Shown in pieces: positions 11,709-22,429 of a stretch of 64,000 bases of DNA. Position numbers and translations under genes: made by a program. The notes beneath the pieces were generated by a model. It saw nothing but the letters and a program-made list of their open reading frames with translations. It did no database searches and was not told where the DNA came from. Origin of the DNA: Immersiella caudata. Lineage: Eukaryota > Ascomycota > Sordariomycetes > Sordariales > Lasiosphaeriaceae. Location: assembly GCA_030512335.1 (NCBI GenBank), contig JAULSU010000003.1:1488001-1552000 (forward strand), given 5' to 3'. How positions within the stretch are numbered: position 1 is the stretch's first letter; each line of letters starts with the position of its first letter.

Positions 11709-12437
11709 ATGCGCCCCCTCACAGAACCCGAGACGAAAGTCGTCTTCGACAAGCTCGCCAACTACATGACAGACCTTAAAAGTCTGATTGCCCCCCTCGA
11801 CGACGGCGACCGCTATGTCTTCCGCCTCAACCACTCGCGCGTATGTCTCTCTCCTTCCTTTTATTTGTAATCCAATTCTTGAAACTAAAACCATACTAGG
11901 TCTACTATGTCCGACTCTCCATTGCCAACATGGCCACCAGCATCAGTCGCGACGCCCTCCTCAGCCTAGGAACCTGCCTCGGCAAGCTCACGAAAACAGG
12001 CAAATTCCGCCTTCACATCACAGCCCGTACGTTCTTCTACCCTCATTCACCCCCTCTGATAAATCTCTAACCTCCTCCTCAAGTCCCCATCCTCGCAGAA
12101 CACGCCCGCTACAAAATCTGGGTGAAAGAAAACGGCGCACAGCCCTTCCTCTACGGCTCCAACGGTAGGTTTCCCTTCCTTCATGATTTCAAACCCTCGC
12201 CAAGCTGACAAATCTCCCATTCCAGTCGCGAAAGCCCACGTAGGCCGCTGGTCCGATGACTGTCCCGAGCACTCGGGCTGCGTAGTCCTCAGCATGGCCG
12301 ATATTCCGCTCGGCTTCGGCGTCACCGCTCGCAGCACCGCCGAGGCGCGCCGCCTCGATCCGACGGGAATTGTTTGCTTTAGGCAGTCCGACTGCGGTGA
12401 GTACCTCCGTGATGAGGATACTCTTTTTGCTGGTTAG
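11709..12437 (+). CDS. NIP7: 60S ribosome biogenesis factor Nip7
   Basis: 183-aa protein required for 27S pre-rRNA processing and 60S subunit assembly in the nucleolus. Exons are 11709-11840, 11900-12026, 12084-12164 and 12226-12437, all with GT...AG introns of 57-61 nt. The sequence follows Nip7 along its whole length: MRPLTEPETKVVFDKL at the start, then VYYVRLSIANMATSISRD, LGTCLGKLTKTGKFRLHITA, and a C-terminal PUA domain with MADIPLGFGVTARST. The length (yeast about 181) agrees. Convergent with the glutamate 5-kinase gene, 301 bp between stops. Confidence 0.97.
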
Positions 12438-12738
12438 ATTGCTTGGAGAAGGGGACAGTTTTTCAGGACGACGGCAAAATTAACATCGGACGGGGCGTCT
12501 TGGCGTCTGGGGGACGGAAAATGTCCCATTTGCATTTTCACACATTGCTCATATTGTTGTTCTTCTTTTTGGATCTTGCCATCCTACCTGTGGGAGATTT
12601 CACGTACTGCTCTAGATACCGTCTGGCAAGCCCTCTGCGGATTCGCAAAAAAGATACCAGGTCGATTATACTATGTCTATCTGCCTACCCCTGAGACTCC
12701 ATTTCCCCGTCGATCTCTATCAAGCCCCTCGTTCACAC
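12438..12738. other. Convergent 3' region (NIP7 / PRO1)
   Basis: Short spacer between two stop codons; it probably holds both 3' UTRs. Nothing else seen. Confidence 0.6.
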
Positions 12739-14308
12739 TCAGAGCGCAGCCCCCTCCCCCTCATCGGCACTTCCCTCCGCAACCTCCGGCATCGCTTCCC
12801 TACTCGGCGTCGCCGGCCGACTCTCACGACTAAACAAGCTAATACTCTCCCTCTGCGCAATGTACTCGCTATCTGCGTACCCAATCAACGATTTGATCTC
12901 GGTGCTCTGATGCCCCTTGATCTGCTTAATCTCAAACGAAGCATAGTTCACTAGGGCCCTGCCCACTTCGACCGCGGCACCCTCCCACAGTTTTCCATCC
13001 TCTGCGGGAGTTGTTCGTCTCTTCTCCACCACGCAGATTCTCACGGCTTCCTGCTGTGCAAAGGTGCCTTCGACGTCGACGACGCCTACGGGGAGAAGCC
13101 CCGCACGGCCGGTTAGAGCCCTGTGGGCGCCGGCGTCGATGTAGATGGTCCCATGGGGTCGGAGGCCGTGCAGGATCCAGAAGTAGCGGTCGCGTACAGG
13201 GTGCGGGGAAGGAAGGAATCGGGTGTGCAGGGGGATGGAGACGGTCAGGTCGGCAAGGGAGGCGGTCGAGGTGGATAGGGGGTCCTCGGTGGTGGAGGCG
13301 CCGCCTTGCTCTTCGGCGTTGGCTTGAGTGGCGAGGGAAGCTGGGGAGCGGGAGGCTTGGATGTGCTTAACGATTTTTACAATGTTGCCGGGGTTGGAGG
13401 AGCGGGTGATGACGGTGGTGACGCCGGCGGAGGTAGCGAGACGGGCGGCAACAATCTTGGTGGACATGCCGCCGGTGCCAAGGGAGGAGCCGGCTTGGGA
13501 GACGTCAGCGACGAGCTGGCCGATGTCTTCGACGACCTCGATGGGCTGGGCGTCAGGGTTGGTGCGTGGGTTCTTGTCGTAGAGACAGTCGACGTCGGTC
13601 ATGAGGAAGAGGACATCAGCGTGGACCATGGCGGCGGTGATGGCAGAGAGGGTGTCGTTGTCGCCGAACTTGATTTCGGATACGGCCAGCGTATCGTTCT
13701 CATTGACGATGGGGATGACACCCATGTCGAGGAGCTCGTGAATTGTGTTTTGGGCATTGAGGTATCTTGAGCGCTAGGGGGTGTTAGCCAAGCCTAGGGG
13801 GATCAAGGGGAAAGGCCTCACGTACATCGGCAATATCGTTTCTTGTGAGGAGAATCTGAGCGATGGGTTGACGGAGATGGGTAAACAGACTGTCCCACAA
13901 GCTCATCAACCGACACTGGCCGATGGCCGCCAAGGCCTGTCAAGAAGTGGTGAGAATGACACTCATCATGGCCAACTCTCACCTGAGTCCTACCTGCAGT
14001 TTCGACAGATGCTTCGGCCTTTTGTCCACATCCATTCGCCTCAGACCCACGCCAATTGCGCCCGAGGAGACGATGATGACTTTGTGCCCATCCTTTCTCA
14101 ATCTCACGGCCGTCTCAACTATCGACGTCAAGATGGAAAGCAGGGGCTCATGTGTCTTTTCGTCCACGATGGAGCTGGTTCCTAGGGACAGCCATGCCTG
14201 TCAGACGCTACCCCGGATTGTTGATTGCTTCTTTTGCGTGCTGACGCAGGCGGGTACCCCCCACTTACCCAGTTTGATAACCACCCCCAATGATCGAGGG
14301 CCCCTCAT
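12739..14308 (-). CDS. PRO1: Glutamate 5-kinase (proline biosynthesis)
   Basis: 457-aa enzyme that phosphorylates glutamate to glutamyl-5-phosphate, the first step of proline synthesis. Exons on the minus strand are 14308-14269, 14181-13994, 13936-13826 and 13773-12739. The amino-acid kinase domain shows VVIKLGTSSI near the N-terminus, [23 protein letters not shown] and the GTGGMSTK nucleotide-binding loop. A C-terminal PUA domain follows ([20 protein letters not shown]...), as in full-length fungal Pro1. The N-terminal codon for Gly in LGTS is rebuilt by the first splice. A Ser/Ala-rich linker of about 30 residues separates the two domains. The first exon is only 40 nt, so the start is slightly less certain than the rest. 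Divergent from ATP23. Confidence 0.96.
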
Positions 14309-15034
14309 GGCTGGTGCGGAATCGAGAAATCGGTCAGTGTGTGTGACGCCGACAGCGACAAATCATTGTTATATTGTATTCTCAATTACTCCAAAAAAAA
14401 ACGAGCGCAAAAAGGAAGAATGGCGAGTGTTTTCTTACAAACTTCACCGTGGCCCTCCATCCTCTAGTTAGTAAATAAGAGAGAAAAGGGAGAAAACGAA
14501 ACAGAAAAAAAATCCCAGGGTCGTATCCGCCGTTTGGCGCAAAAGGGCGTATGTCGTCGGCGAGCCGAACTCAGCTTGGGACAGATCCGATGCAGGTGCA
14601 GGTGGGACTCAGTGGAGCCTGCCCTTGGGTAAATCTGACGATCCAGTCACTGGCCCGCAAGAAGCACACAGATGGCCCAGCTGTGCTCCTTATGATCTCG
14701 ACGAGCCGACATCGGTCGGCTTGTCGTCACAGCCCTTTCTGCCCCGCGCTGCCCGTGCCGCGCTTGATCGGTGAGCTTCACCGCCCGCTTCCGCTTCCAG
14801 AAGCACTAAAAGTGGAACACCCGCCCCATGTCGCCTAGCGCAACGGCATCCACTCCCGATCAGAGCTTCGGATAAGCAACGCGACACCGTCACTTTTTCT
14901 TCCCTCCCGTCGCCTGACATTACACCGAGACGCTGCCCCTCCGTCTTACCACCCGAAACCACTCAATTAAATCGCCGACAGCCTCCATCCAACTCCCCCT
15001 TCCTCCCTGCCCAATTAGGGCCCCAACAGCCACA
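14309..15034. other. Divergent promoter region (PRO1 / ATP23)
   Basis: 726 bp between two start codons; bidirectional upstream DNA. No gene or clear element recognised. Confidence 0.6.
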
Positions 15035-15905
15035 ATGTCCTCCGAATCAACAACACCACCACAACTACCACAGCCTTCCTCAACACAGCCAGTTCCCTCC
15101 CAAGCCTCGCCCCCCGCCCCCCAAACCCTCCCCCGCTTCCTCCCCAACGACCCCGCCCGCACCGGCTACGACCCCACCGCCAAATGGTGGCACACCTACT
15201 TCCTCTACCTCTCTGGCCGGCTCACACGCGAAGGCATCGAGCACTTCCGCGAAGACCGCTACCGCGCCGCCGAAGAGCGCGACTGCGCGCGCTGCGAAAA
15301 GTACCGAGACTGGCTCTTCACCTACTCGCCCGTCGTGCGCTTCCTTCAAGAAAAGATCAACGGGCTCAACGGGGATCTGAACAGAGAGAATGTCATCTGC
15401 AGACGGTGTCCGGGGCGCGTGGCGGAGGACGGGAGCGTGGTGAGGCAGGCGGGGGGGTTCAGTCCGAACCATGGGATACTGTTGTGTGCGAATGAGGTTA
15501 GGAATCGGGGGCATTTGGAGGATACGCTGGCGCATGAGATGGTGCATGCTTGGGATCATTTGAGGTTCAAAGTGGACTGGGCGGGGAAGAAGGATTTGAG
15601 GCACGCAGCTTGCACAGAGGTGAGTGACTCGGGGTGGTGCTTGGGCGGGAGGGATGGTTGACTGACTGATGTGACAGATTCGGGCGTCGATGCTCAGCGG
15701 CGAGTGCAGGTGGACGAGGGAGGCGCTTACGAGAAAGAACCTGACGTTGACAGAGCAGTTCCAGGAGTGTGTGCGGAGGAGGGCAGTACAATCCGTCATG
15801 GCTAGGCCGACGTGTAAGGACGACGTTCACGCGGTGAGAGTTGTCAACGAGGTATGGGACTCGTGTTTTTCGGACAAACGACCTTTCGACGAGGTCTACC
15901 GATGA
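15035..15905 (+). CDS. ATP23: Mitochondrial inner membrane metalloprotease Atp23
   Basis: 270-aa protein of the Atp23 (M76) family. In yeast it matures the Atp6 subunit and helps assemble the F0 part of ATP synthase in the intermembrane space. Exons are 15035-15619 and 15678-15905. The zinc-protease signature HEMVH is at residues 167-171. Conserved Cys residues ([23 protein letters not shown]) match the disulfide-bonded cysteines of the family. The first 35 residues are Pro/Ser/Gln-rich. The end ([13 protein letters not shown]) is a typical Atp23 C-terminus. Convergent with the Aurora kinase gene. Confidence 0.97.
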
Positions 15906-16217
15906 GATCACCCTCTGATGTCTTTCTTTCTCTGTACAATTGCCGTCACATATGCAGATATCCGACATGTTGTACTAGTACCATAGACTCTTCCCCGCTC
16001 GGATACCAAAATCTGATAGACGCCATCGCGATTGAGTACCTAAGCGATGCCGACCCCTATTTGGGGTGTAAACACTGACTCCCTTGTATGCAAATCCTAC
16101 AGTATAACCAAGGCCCATCTCACCCCATCCAGAAACGCCAACTCCCATGAACGCCCGCTAGCTATTTTAACAGATCCCATATTGGTAACGCCTCATTGCT
16201 CGTATCGTCATTAGAGA
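15906..16217. other. Convergent 3' region (ATP23 / Aurora kinase)
   Basis: 312 bp between two stop codons, presumably both 3' UTRs. Nothing else seen. Confidence 0.6.
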
Positions 16218-17535
16218 CTATTTGGTCGCCTTCACAGCCCTATCTCCTCCTTTCACGCAGTGCTTGATGATCCAGGGATGGGTTTGTACCTCCTCAAGAG
16301 GGAGACGGTCTTCAGGGTCGAGAACGAGGAGCTGGGATCTTTGTTAGTTGAGGTTCAAACCTTATGGGTTCGAATAGGCGACATACCTTCCGGATTAGAT
16401 CCTTTGCCTCCTTGCTCACCCACTCAGGGATTGTCATGTCGGCACGAGCGATTCTCCTCTGTGTCAAGGGGGCATGCTCCTCGTAGAAGGGGGCCTCGCC
16501 CACCAAGAACTCGTATGTCAAAACACCCAAGCTCCACAGATCAACCTTCTCGTTGTAGTAGTTGTCCTTGGATCCCGACCTAATCATCTCTGGGGGCAAG
16601 TAGTCGAGGGTTCCGCAAAGGGTAGCGCGGCGGTTCTTGGGGGCGTGCACGCTCCAGCCAAAGTCCGAGATCTTGATCTCACCGTGAATGCCCATAAGGA
16701 TGTTCTCGGGCTTGATGTCACGGTGGATGACGTGCTTGCGGTGGAGGTAGCGCAGGGCCGAGGCCATCTGGGCAATATACTGGGCTGCCTTCCACTCAGG
16801 GAAACGGTTCTCCTTGCGCAGGTGCTTGTACAGCTCACCCTTGCCAGCGAACTCTAGGATGAGGAAGATGCGTTTGCTGTCGTGGAAGTGTCCGTAAAGT
16901 TTGAGAATGTTGGGGTGTCGGAGATTGCTTTGGATCTCAATTTCGCGGCGCACCTGCTTCTCCACGCCAGATCCGTGTTGCAATTCCGACTTGTAGAGCA
17001 CCTTGAGGGCGCAGATGAAGTTGCTGTTTCTCTCGCGGGCGAGGTACACGCGTCCAAACTTTCCCTTTCCAAGGGGCCGTCCAATTTCGAACATGCCAAG
17101 GTGGAAGAGCTTGGGTGTCAAGGGCTGGTCGACATAGGAGTCGGATTTTCGCTCTGCGACAGCCAGCTCATCGGAGCTTCGCGACGAGGAAGCGGTGGCC
17201 TTCTCCTTCTCCTTTCGAGCGGGAGATTGGGGTACCGGTTGGCTGCTAGGGAGCGCCTTGCGCTGGGCGGCTTGTGATGGGAGGGTGACCGTTGCGGACA
17301 CTGTGTTGGCATTCTGCGACTGTAGCGCGACCTTGAAAAGACCCGGTCGGGAAGTGCTGTGCGACAGCTGGGTGGTGGTGGTAGTCACCTAGACACTCAG
17401 TTAGAACATCATGAAGGCCGCAAGCCTGTTTCCGAGAATCAATCGCACCTTGGACTTCTGGTACATCCGGCTCTCGCCATTTTCGTCGTTGACCGACATG
17501 CGCTCGAAGCGAGCCTCCAGTGTTCGCGACGCCAT
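16218..17535 (-). CDS. IPL1: Aurora kinase (Ipl1/Ark1 type)
   Basis: 400-aa Ser/Thr kinase, the catalytic part of the chromosomal passenger complex that corrects kinetochore attachment. Exons on the minus strand are 17535-17449, 17388-16387 and 16331-16218. Visible features: glycine loop [12 protein letters not shown] (about 136-147), catalytic Lys in CALKVL (158), [10 protein letters not shown] (251-260), and the Aurora hallmark DFGWSVHAP (271-279). The activation segment is [16 protein letters not shown], so the phosphorylated Thr (about 285) is kept while the Thr before it in animal Aurora is Ala. The last small exon, supplied only by splicing, completes the kinase domain with [21 protein letters not shown]. 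The N-terminal 130 residues are low-complexity. Divergent from the TIP41-like gene. Confidence 0.96.
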
Positions 17536-18124
17536 GATGGCTATGTAGATATGGGAGAGGAGGAAAAGGTATGCAAAGAGGGAAGGGAATTGCAGTGGAC
17601 GAGCGGTGTCGTGAACGAAGCCGAGTTGTGCTTAGTTGTCGCAATTGGAGACGTGAAAGGTGCGCTGCCATGGGGGTTATTTACCCGCTGAAGCAGGGTT
17701 TGGGGATAGGTTGCCTTAGCAACCATCCGGTGGGGCATCTTGGTAATGTTCAGGGTTGCGGCCTCATACATAACCCTAAAACTAGAAACGCCTCTAATCG
17801 ACAATTGATTGGCCGGATATCAACAGAGTTCACGTTCTTCAACGCTACTACACTACGCCGCGATCGTTCAGACAAGATTCTGTAGCTTTTGGCTAATTGG
17901 TCATTGATACCATCTTTCGTGGCGTTGGCTTTCAGTTCCGTGCAAGGCTCTCCAGCGTCGCATCGGCAAGGCCAACTACCCCACGTCAAAGCGAGGGACA
18001 CCCCGCCAAAACTCCCAAAAGCTTCAACGCCGCGACTACGAACCACCTAAAGCCCACGATCCCTCCAGAACAGCAGCCTCATATCAGCAGCCATTCCCAA
18101 TAATCGTCTCACCAATCTCTCAAA
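17536..18124. other. Divergent promoter region (Aurora kinase / TIP41-like)
   Basis: 589 bp between start codons; likely bidirectional promoter. No gene seen. Confidence 0.6.
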
Positions 18125-18999
18125 ATGACATCAATGCCCTCCCCCCCGCTCCAAAACACCCATACCCACACCCAGGGCTCTTTCCTCATCACCACCCGTA
18201 AGCTCCCCATTCTCAAAGCCGCCCCCATCGACGCCATGTCCTCCCGCCTGGAAATTCCCATCCCCGAAATGATTTTCGGTGACAACCTCGTCTCCATCAC
18301 CCACAAGCCCACCGGGTGGACCATCTCGTTCACAGCCGAAGATGCCCTCGACCGCGTCGACAAGACGGGCGAGCGCATGCTGCGCGTGGCGTACGCGGGC
18401 GAGTGGTCCAGCTCCAGAGAAAAGACAAGCGCAGGGATAAGCGAGGTGGTGAAGCCGTTTGATTGGAGTTACACGACGGACTACGCTGGGACGGAGACAG
18501 CCGGGCAAAAAGGAGAGGGGCTGAAGGATGCAGAGGAGGGGGTGGAGATCCCGTTGGAGTTGCTGAGGAGGCGGGATCCAATATTGTTTCACGACGAGGT
18601 GGTGCTGTACGAGAGCGAGCTGGATGATAATGGGATCAGCATCGTGACGGTCAAGCTGCGGGTGATGGCGCAGAGGATGCTGTTGCTGTGCAGGGCGTTT
18701 ATGCGGTTGGATAACGTGCTGGTGAGGATACGGGACACGAGGGTGTATGTGGACTTTGAGAGGGATGAGGTGATTAGGGAGTATTTGGCGAGGGAGAGCA
18801 AGTTTGGGGATGTGAAGACGGTAAGTTGCGCCCTGATGTGCGAAGAAGGCATGGATTGCTGACAGTTCTGCAGAGGTTGATGAGGAGCGGCTTGCGACCA
18901 GACCAGATCACGATCGCGCTCAGGGAGGCACAGGAGATAGTAGAGCACGTTAACATTATCGAGCGAAGAACAGAAAACCTCTCGTTTGGGAAAGCGTAG
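18125..18999 (+). CDS. TIP41: TIP41-like PP2A regulator
   Basis: 273-aa protein of the TIP41 family. Yeast Tip41 binds Tap42 and promotes activity of type 2A-like phosphatases downstream of TORC1. Exons are 18125-18820 and 18874-18999. Family signatures include SFLITTRKLPILKAAPID near the N-terminus, LEIPIPEMIFGDN, LRRRDPILFHDEVVLYE, ELDDNGISIVTVKLRVM and the MLLLCRAFMRLDNVLVRI stretch. The C-terminal exon (RLMRSGLRPDQITIALREA) is missed if the intron is read through. The length agrees with the family. The start codon is in a CAAAATG context directly before the conserved region. Confidence 0.95.
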
Positions 19000-19479
19000 T
19001 GCTTCATATCTGGACGGAGAGTAAGGCAGCGTGGAGTCGGGCATACCCAGGTACGGCGGAGTTCAGGACATGATTTCAACACGGCATCTGGCGCGGAGGT
19101 AGCGGATATTAGGGGGAAATGGAACTTGCAGCGCAGACCCCATGCGGGTTGTCGAGTGAGCATCTAGCAAAAGTCAACACCAAACACAGGCGGCCCTCCC
19201 CTCCAAAAACTCTCGCACTTCGTCCAAAGGAACAGTGTCTCATTGACATTCGTGGCTCGAGCTGACCATTCCCAAAACCAATCGCCAACTCAAAAAAGGG
19301 ACCCAACCTCTACCGCATCAATTAAACCCACATCTCCCAATCCTCAGATCCGTTGCCTGCCTTAACCGTACCAAGCACAATATCCGCCCGTCCCGCATCT
19401 AGGCATCTCAAACCACACTGGTGGCAAACACACAATCAAGTACATAGCCCCCGGTTCATTCGCCATCAGATCTTCTCTC
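19000..19479. other. Convergent 3' region
   Basis: 480 bp between the TIP41-like stop and the stop of the 620-residue protein gene. No gene seen. Confidence 0.6.
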
Positions 19480-21342
19480 TCACCCCTCAATCATAATCTC
19501 TGGCGCAACCTCCCTCTTACCATCACCCTCCACCTCAACCTCCTCACCCTCCGACAGTGGTACAACGTCCGGAATGGGCGACGAGCTCTTCTCTACCACC
19601 TCGAACGACAACTCCCACTTATCCACCTCCTTGAATTTCTTAGCCGCGTTCTTCAGCTCGGTGCCTAATCGTGCCTCCATCATCTGACTCGTCTCTGCAT
19701 CAAGCATGCTCTCCTCGGCGGTATTTTCCTCAGCTTCACTGCCCAGCTCTATGGAAACCTCCTCCCCCTCGGCCTCCTCGTTCTCCTTGTCTGAATTGCG
19801 ACCGTAGACGCGGCTCTTGCGCCTAGAGGTGGTTTCCGTAGGCGTGGCCGTCTTTTTGGCGCCTTTGGCGTTCTTGTTTGTGGAGGTCTGGGTGAGACGC
19901 TTTCGTCTCGCTGCCGCAGTGCGTGAGTCAGCGTAGGAGAGTTCGTCCTGGTCCTCGTTGGAGCTGTCAAGTTCGTACGGATCTTCTTCGCCGCTGGCGG
20001 GAGATTCGCCTCGGGCGGGGTGCCTGCGCCGGGGAAGGAGTGATGTGAGATCCGCGGTTGTGACCTTGCACGGGGGTGCCGCTATCGGTTTCCGTTTCGC
20101 ACGCGTCTTCACCGCGGGACGATAGTTGGGTGAGTGCGTTAGGGATGGCGGTGAAGATATGTCAGATGCAGCGTCGCCGTGCGGCTCCGGGGTCTTTGCC
20201 GCAGCTCGCTGTCTTACGTAGGTGCGGTGAGCAAGGGACTCAAGAGGGGGCCAGACGATGGGGCTTCCGTTGGAAGAGGAGTCGCTGCTCACGGGAGGCG
20301 CCATATCAGGGTCGGAGTTGCGAATGGGTGTGGATGGGGGATCGCTGAGGGGAGGAGATCCTGATGGAACGCTGTCGACCTCAATAGACTGATGGATCAC
20401 TTCCTCCTCGCTGCCATCATCTAGTGCAGGTCGCTTCTCACGGCCACTTTGCTCCTCTAGAGACTTGCGCTTGCGCGTTGGCAGGGAAGGAGACGCTTCT
20501 CGCTCCTGCGCCGCCCCGGAGTGACGCTTCGGCTTTTCCAGCGGCGTAGACTCATCTTCCGGTCCGGAGTCATCACCTATAACACTCCCATAATTCGACA
20601 TCTGGGACTGAGGTCGGGGTACGCGATCCTTCTGTGCTGTCCCCAGGATACTGGGCTCACGTTGTCGACGCTTGAAGCGACCCAGGTTAAGATGTGAGCT
20701 GATACTCGGCGTGTTTGGACCTCTGCTGCTCGGCCGGATAGGCGCATCATCCTTGCCAACAATGCTGGACTGTCGCGGCCTACGGCGGAACATGCCCACA
20801 TTGAATGAAGATGTATCTGTCGACCGCGTCTGGTGCGTGTTGTGCGTGGTATCCGCATCCAGGCTATCGTCCAAGCTGTCGTCCAAGTTCGCAAACACTG
20901 AATCGTCCAAGTCTAACCCCGACGCATCAGTGAGACGGGCTGGGCGCGAACCTGCCGCAACCGAGACAGACTCCCTTCGACTGTATTCAATGTCGGGGCT
21001 GTCGACACCGTTATCCGCTGATCCGCTATCAGCAGGCCTCGAAGTCGAGCTGATATTGTCCAGCCTATCCATTGCCTCGTCTCGCCTGCGCCTAGAAGCC
21101 TCCAATGCCTTTGTGTGCTCGGAGTCCACCTGCAAGTGGTGCCCCATGCCGGAAGCGCGAGTCCTCATCTGCTGTTTTTGCTTCTCACGATCGCTTACAT
21201 CGTAGATATCGCTGCTCGGAGCCCTTGGCAGCTTCGAGATGGGCTGTGCCATAGCTGGCGGCGTCGTCGACGATTGATGCGCTTGCACGGGGCCAGCGGC
21301 AAGTCGCGACGGCGCGACCCGCGATCGCTTTGGTCGAGGCAT
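19480..21342 (-). CDS. Unrecognised basic/acidic low-complexity protein
   Basis: 620-aa single-exon protein that I cannot assign to a named family. It is largely disordered by composition and probably nuclear: it starts MPRPKRSRVAPSRLAAG and has basic clusters such as RKRKSLEE and TRAKRKP. A motif is duplicated: NVGMFRRRPRQSSIVG (181-196) and NLGRFKRRQREPSILG (219-234), 38 residues apart; a further RRES site lies near 122. The central part carries acidic patches (EDQDELSY, GEEVSIELGSEAEEN). The C-terminal 60 residues hold the only stretch that looks folded: LKNAAKKFKEVDKWELSFEVVE, probably helical. Length, codon use and lack of stops support a real gene. It is divergent from the FUN14 gene. 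Conservation is expected from the motif duplication but not shown. Confidence 0.8.
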   Translation of the reverse strand: MPRPKRSRVAPSRLAAGPVQAHQSSTTPPAMAQPISKLPRAPSSDIYDVSDREKQKQQMRTRASGMGHHLQVDSEHTKALEASRRRRDEAMDRLDNISSTSRPADSGSADNGVDSPDIEYSRRESVSVAAGSRPARLTDASGLDLDDSVFANLDDSLDDSLDADTTHNTHQTRSTDTSSFNVGMFRRRPRQSSIVGKDDAPIRPSSRGPNTPSISSHLNLGRFKRRQREPSILGTAQKDRVPRPQSQMSNYGSVIGDDSGPEDESTPLEKPKRHSGAAQEREASPSLPTRKRKSLEEQSGREKRPALDDGSEEEVIHQSIEVDSVPSGSPPLSDPPSTPIRNSDPDMAPPVSSDSSSNGSPIVWPPLESLAHRTYVRQRAAAKTPEPHGDAASDISSPPSLTHSPNYRPAVKTRAKRKPIAAPPCKVTTADLTSLLPRRRHPARGESPASGEEDPYELDSSNEDQDELSYADSRTAAARRKRLTQTSTNKNAKGAKKTATPTETTSRRKSRVYGRNSDKENEEAEGEEVSIELGSEAEENTAEESMLDAETSQMMEARLGTELKNAAKKFKEVDKWELSFEVVEKSSSPIPDVVPLSEGEEVEVEGDGKREVAPEIMIEG

Positions 21343-21788
21343 TTGCGTTGCAGATGTTACCGGTATTTCCTTTCGCGTAAGTGTGGTATTGATAGGCCTC
21401 AGTAAGTCTCGTCGGCTGCGTCCGCACGCAATTGAGGGTGCAGGCCGGGGCGGAGTGTGGGTATCTCAATGCGGAGGGGCAGGTGAGAAAAGACGCGTCT
21501 GGTGCGACAACAGAGAAGGGAAGCTTCCTTCAGAAGTTCGGTTGACGCGTCGAACGTGACAGGGGCCGGGTCGCGGGGCTGATGGTCCAAGCTTCGGAGT
21601 CCAGCCCCCGAACTTACAGGGGTCTTAGGCCATCGATCTTGGATCCGCTGCAAGTACGTCATGTGTGCCCGTTGAAGCTGACTGCTCAGCCGTTCTTCAT
21701 CACTGCAGATTGAAACCACTCAGCGTGCCTGCCGATTGACTTCGCGATCTTGCGCGCCGAGTCACCTTGAAAATTTTATGCAGAAACA
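21343..21788. other. Divergent promoter region
   Basis: 446 bp between start codons of the 620-residue protein gene and the FUN14 gene. Nothing else seen. Confidence 0.55.
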
Positions 21789-22367
21789 ATGGCCTCCCGT
21801 ACGCTCTGCCGCGCAGCCTTTCGGCGGAATGCGTTGCCACTCGGGGTAGGCCTCACGTCTGGACTTGTCCTCTTACACCAGCAGCGACCGCTTCGACTCG
21901 ATGCGATTTCCAACGCCCCAATCTCTAGACGGCCATTCTCGGATAAGCCAGGGCCTGGCCAGAGGAAGGATAGGCTCAGCCCCGAAGTCATCAAGCAGCT
22001 ATCCGGAGGCAGTCTCGCAGGTGGCCCATGCTTCTTCGCCTCCATGCTAAGGATCTAAACTCACACGTGGTGCTAGGTTTTCTCACGGGACTTCTGGTCA
22101 GCGTCTTTTCCAAGACATTAGTTCTTCTCATTGGCATCGGCATTGTCTCTATTCAGGTACTTTGTTACGGCCCAATTCTAGCTAACGCCGGCTATTCCCA
22201 CTGACACCCCACAGGTTGCTGCGCGCTATGGCATAGACCTGGTTGGCCAGTTCAAACTCAAGAAGCGTGTCGAGTCTTCCCGGATACTCACTTCATTACG
22301 ATATAACCCCGCGTTCAAGATCGCCTTTGGCGTCACCTTTGCCCTGTCGGCGTTCATGTCCTTCTAG
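21789..22367 (+). CDS. FUN14 family mitochondrial outer membrane protein
   Basis: 154-aa protein. Exons are 21789-22020, 22077-22156 and 22215-22367. The N-terminal 50 residues are rich in Arg and Ser/Ala and lack acidic residues (MASRTLCRAAFRRNALPLG), suiting mitochondrial targeting. The FUN14 domain covers about 60-154: LSGGSLAGFLTGLLVSVFSK, a hydrophobic helix TLVLLIGIGIVSIQVAARYG, and a C-terminal helix FKIAFGVTFALSAFMSF. In animals the FUNDC1 member is a mitophagy receptor; fungal roles are less clear. Splicing is needed to join the Gly-rich segment with the first membrane helix. Its stop lies only 62 bp from the stop of the convergent aminopeptidase gene. Confidence 0.88.
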
Positions 22368-22429
22368 GCACTCTCAACCCCTTAAGGCTGGGCGCACAGT
22401 TATCTGATAGAGTCCACAATCTTTACTGC

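Noticed and set aside
13011..13770. Plus-strand open frames antisense to PRO1
   Set aside because: Gly/Arg-rich mirror frames of glutamate 5-kinase; no independent evidence.
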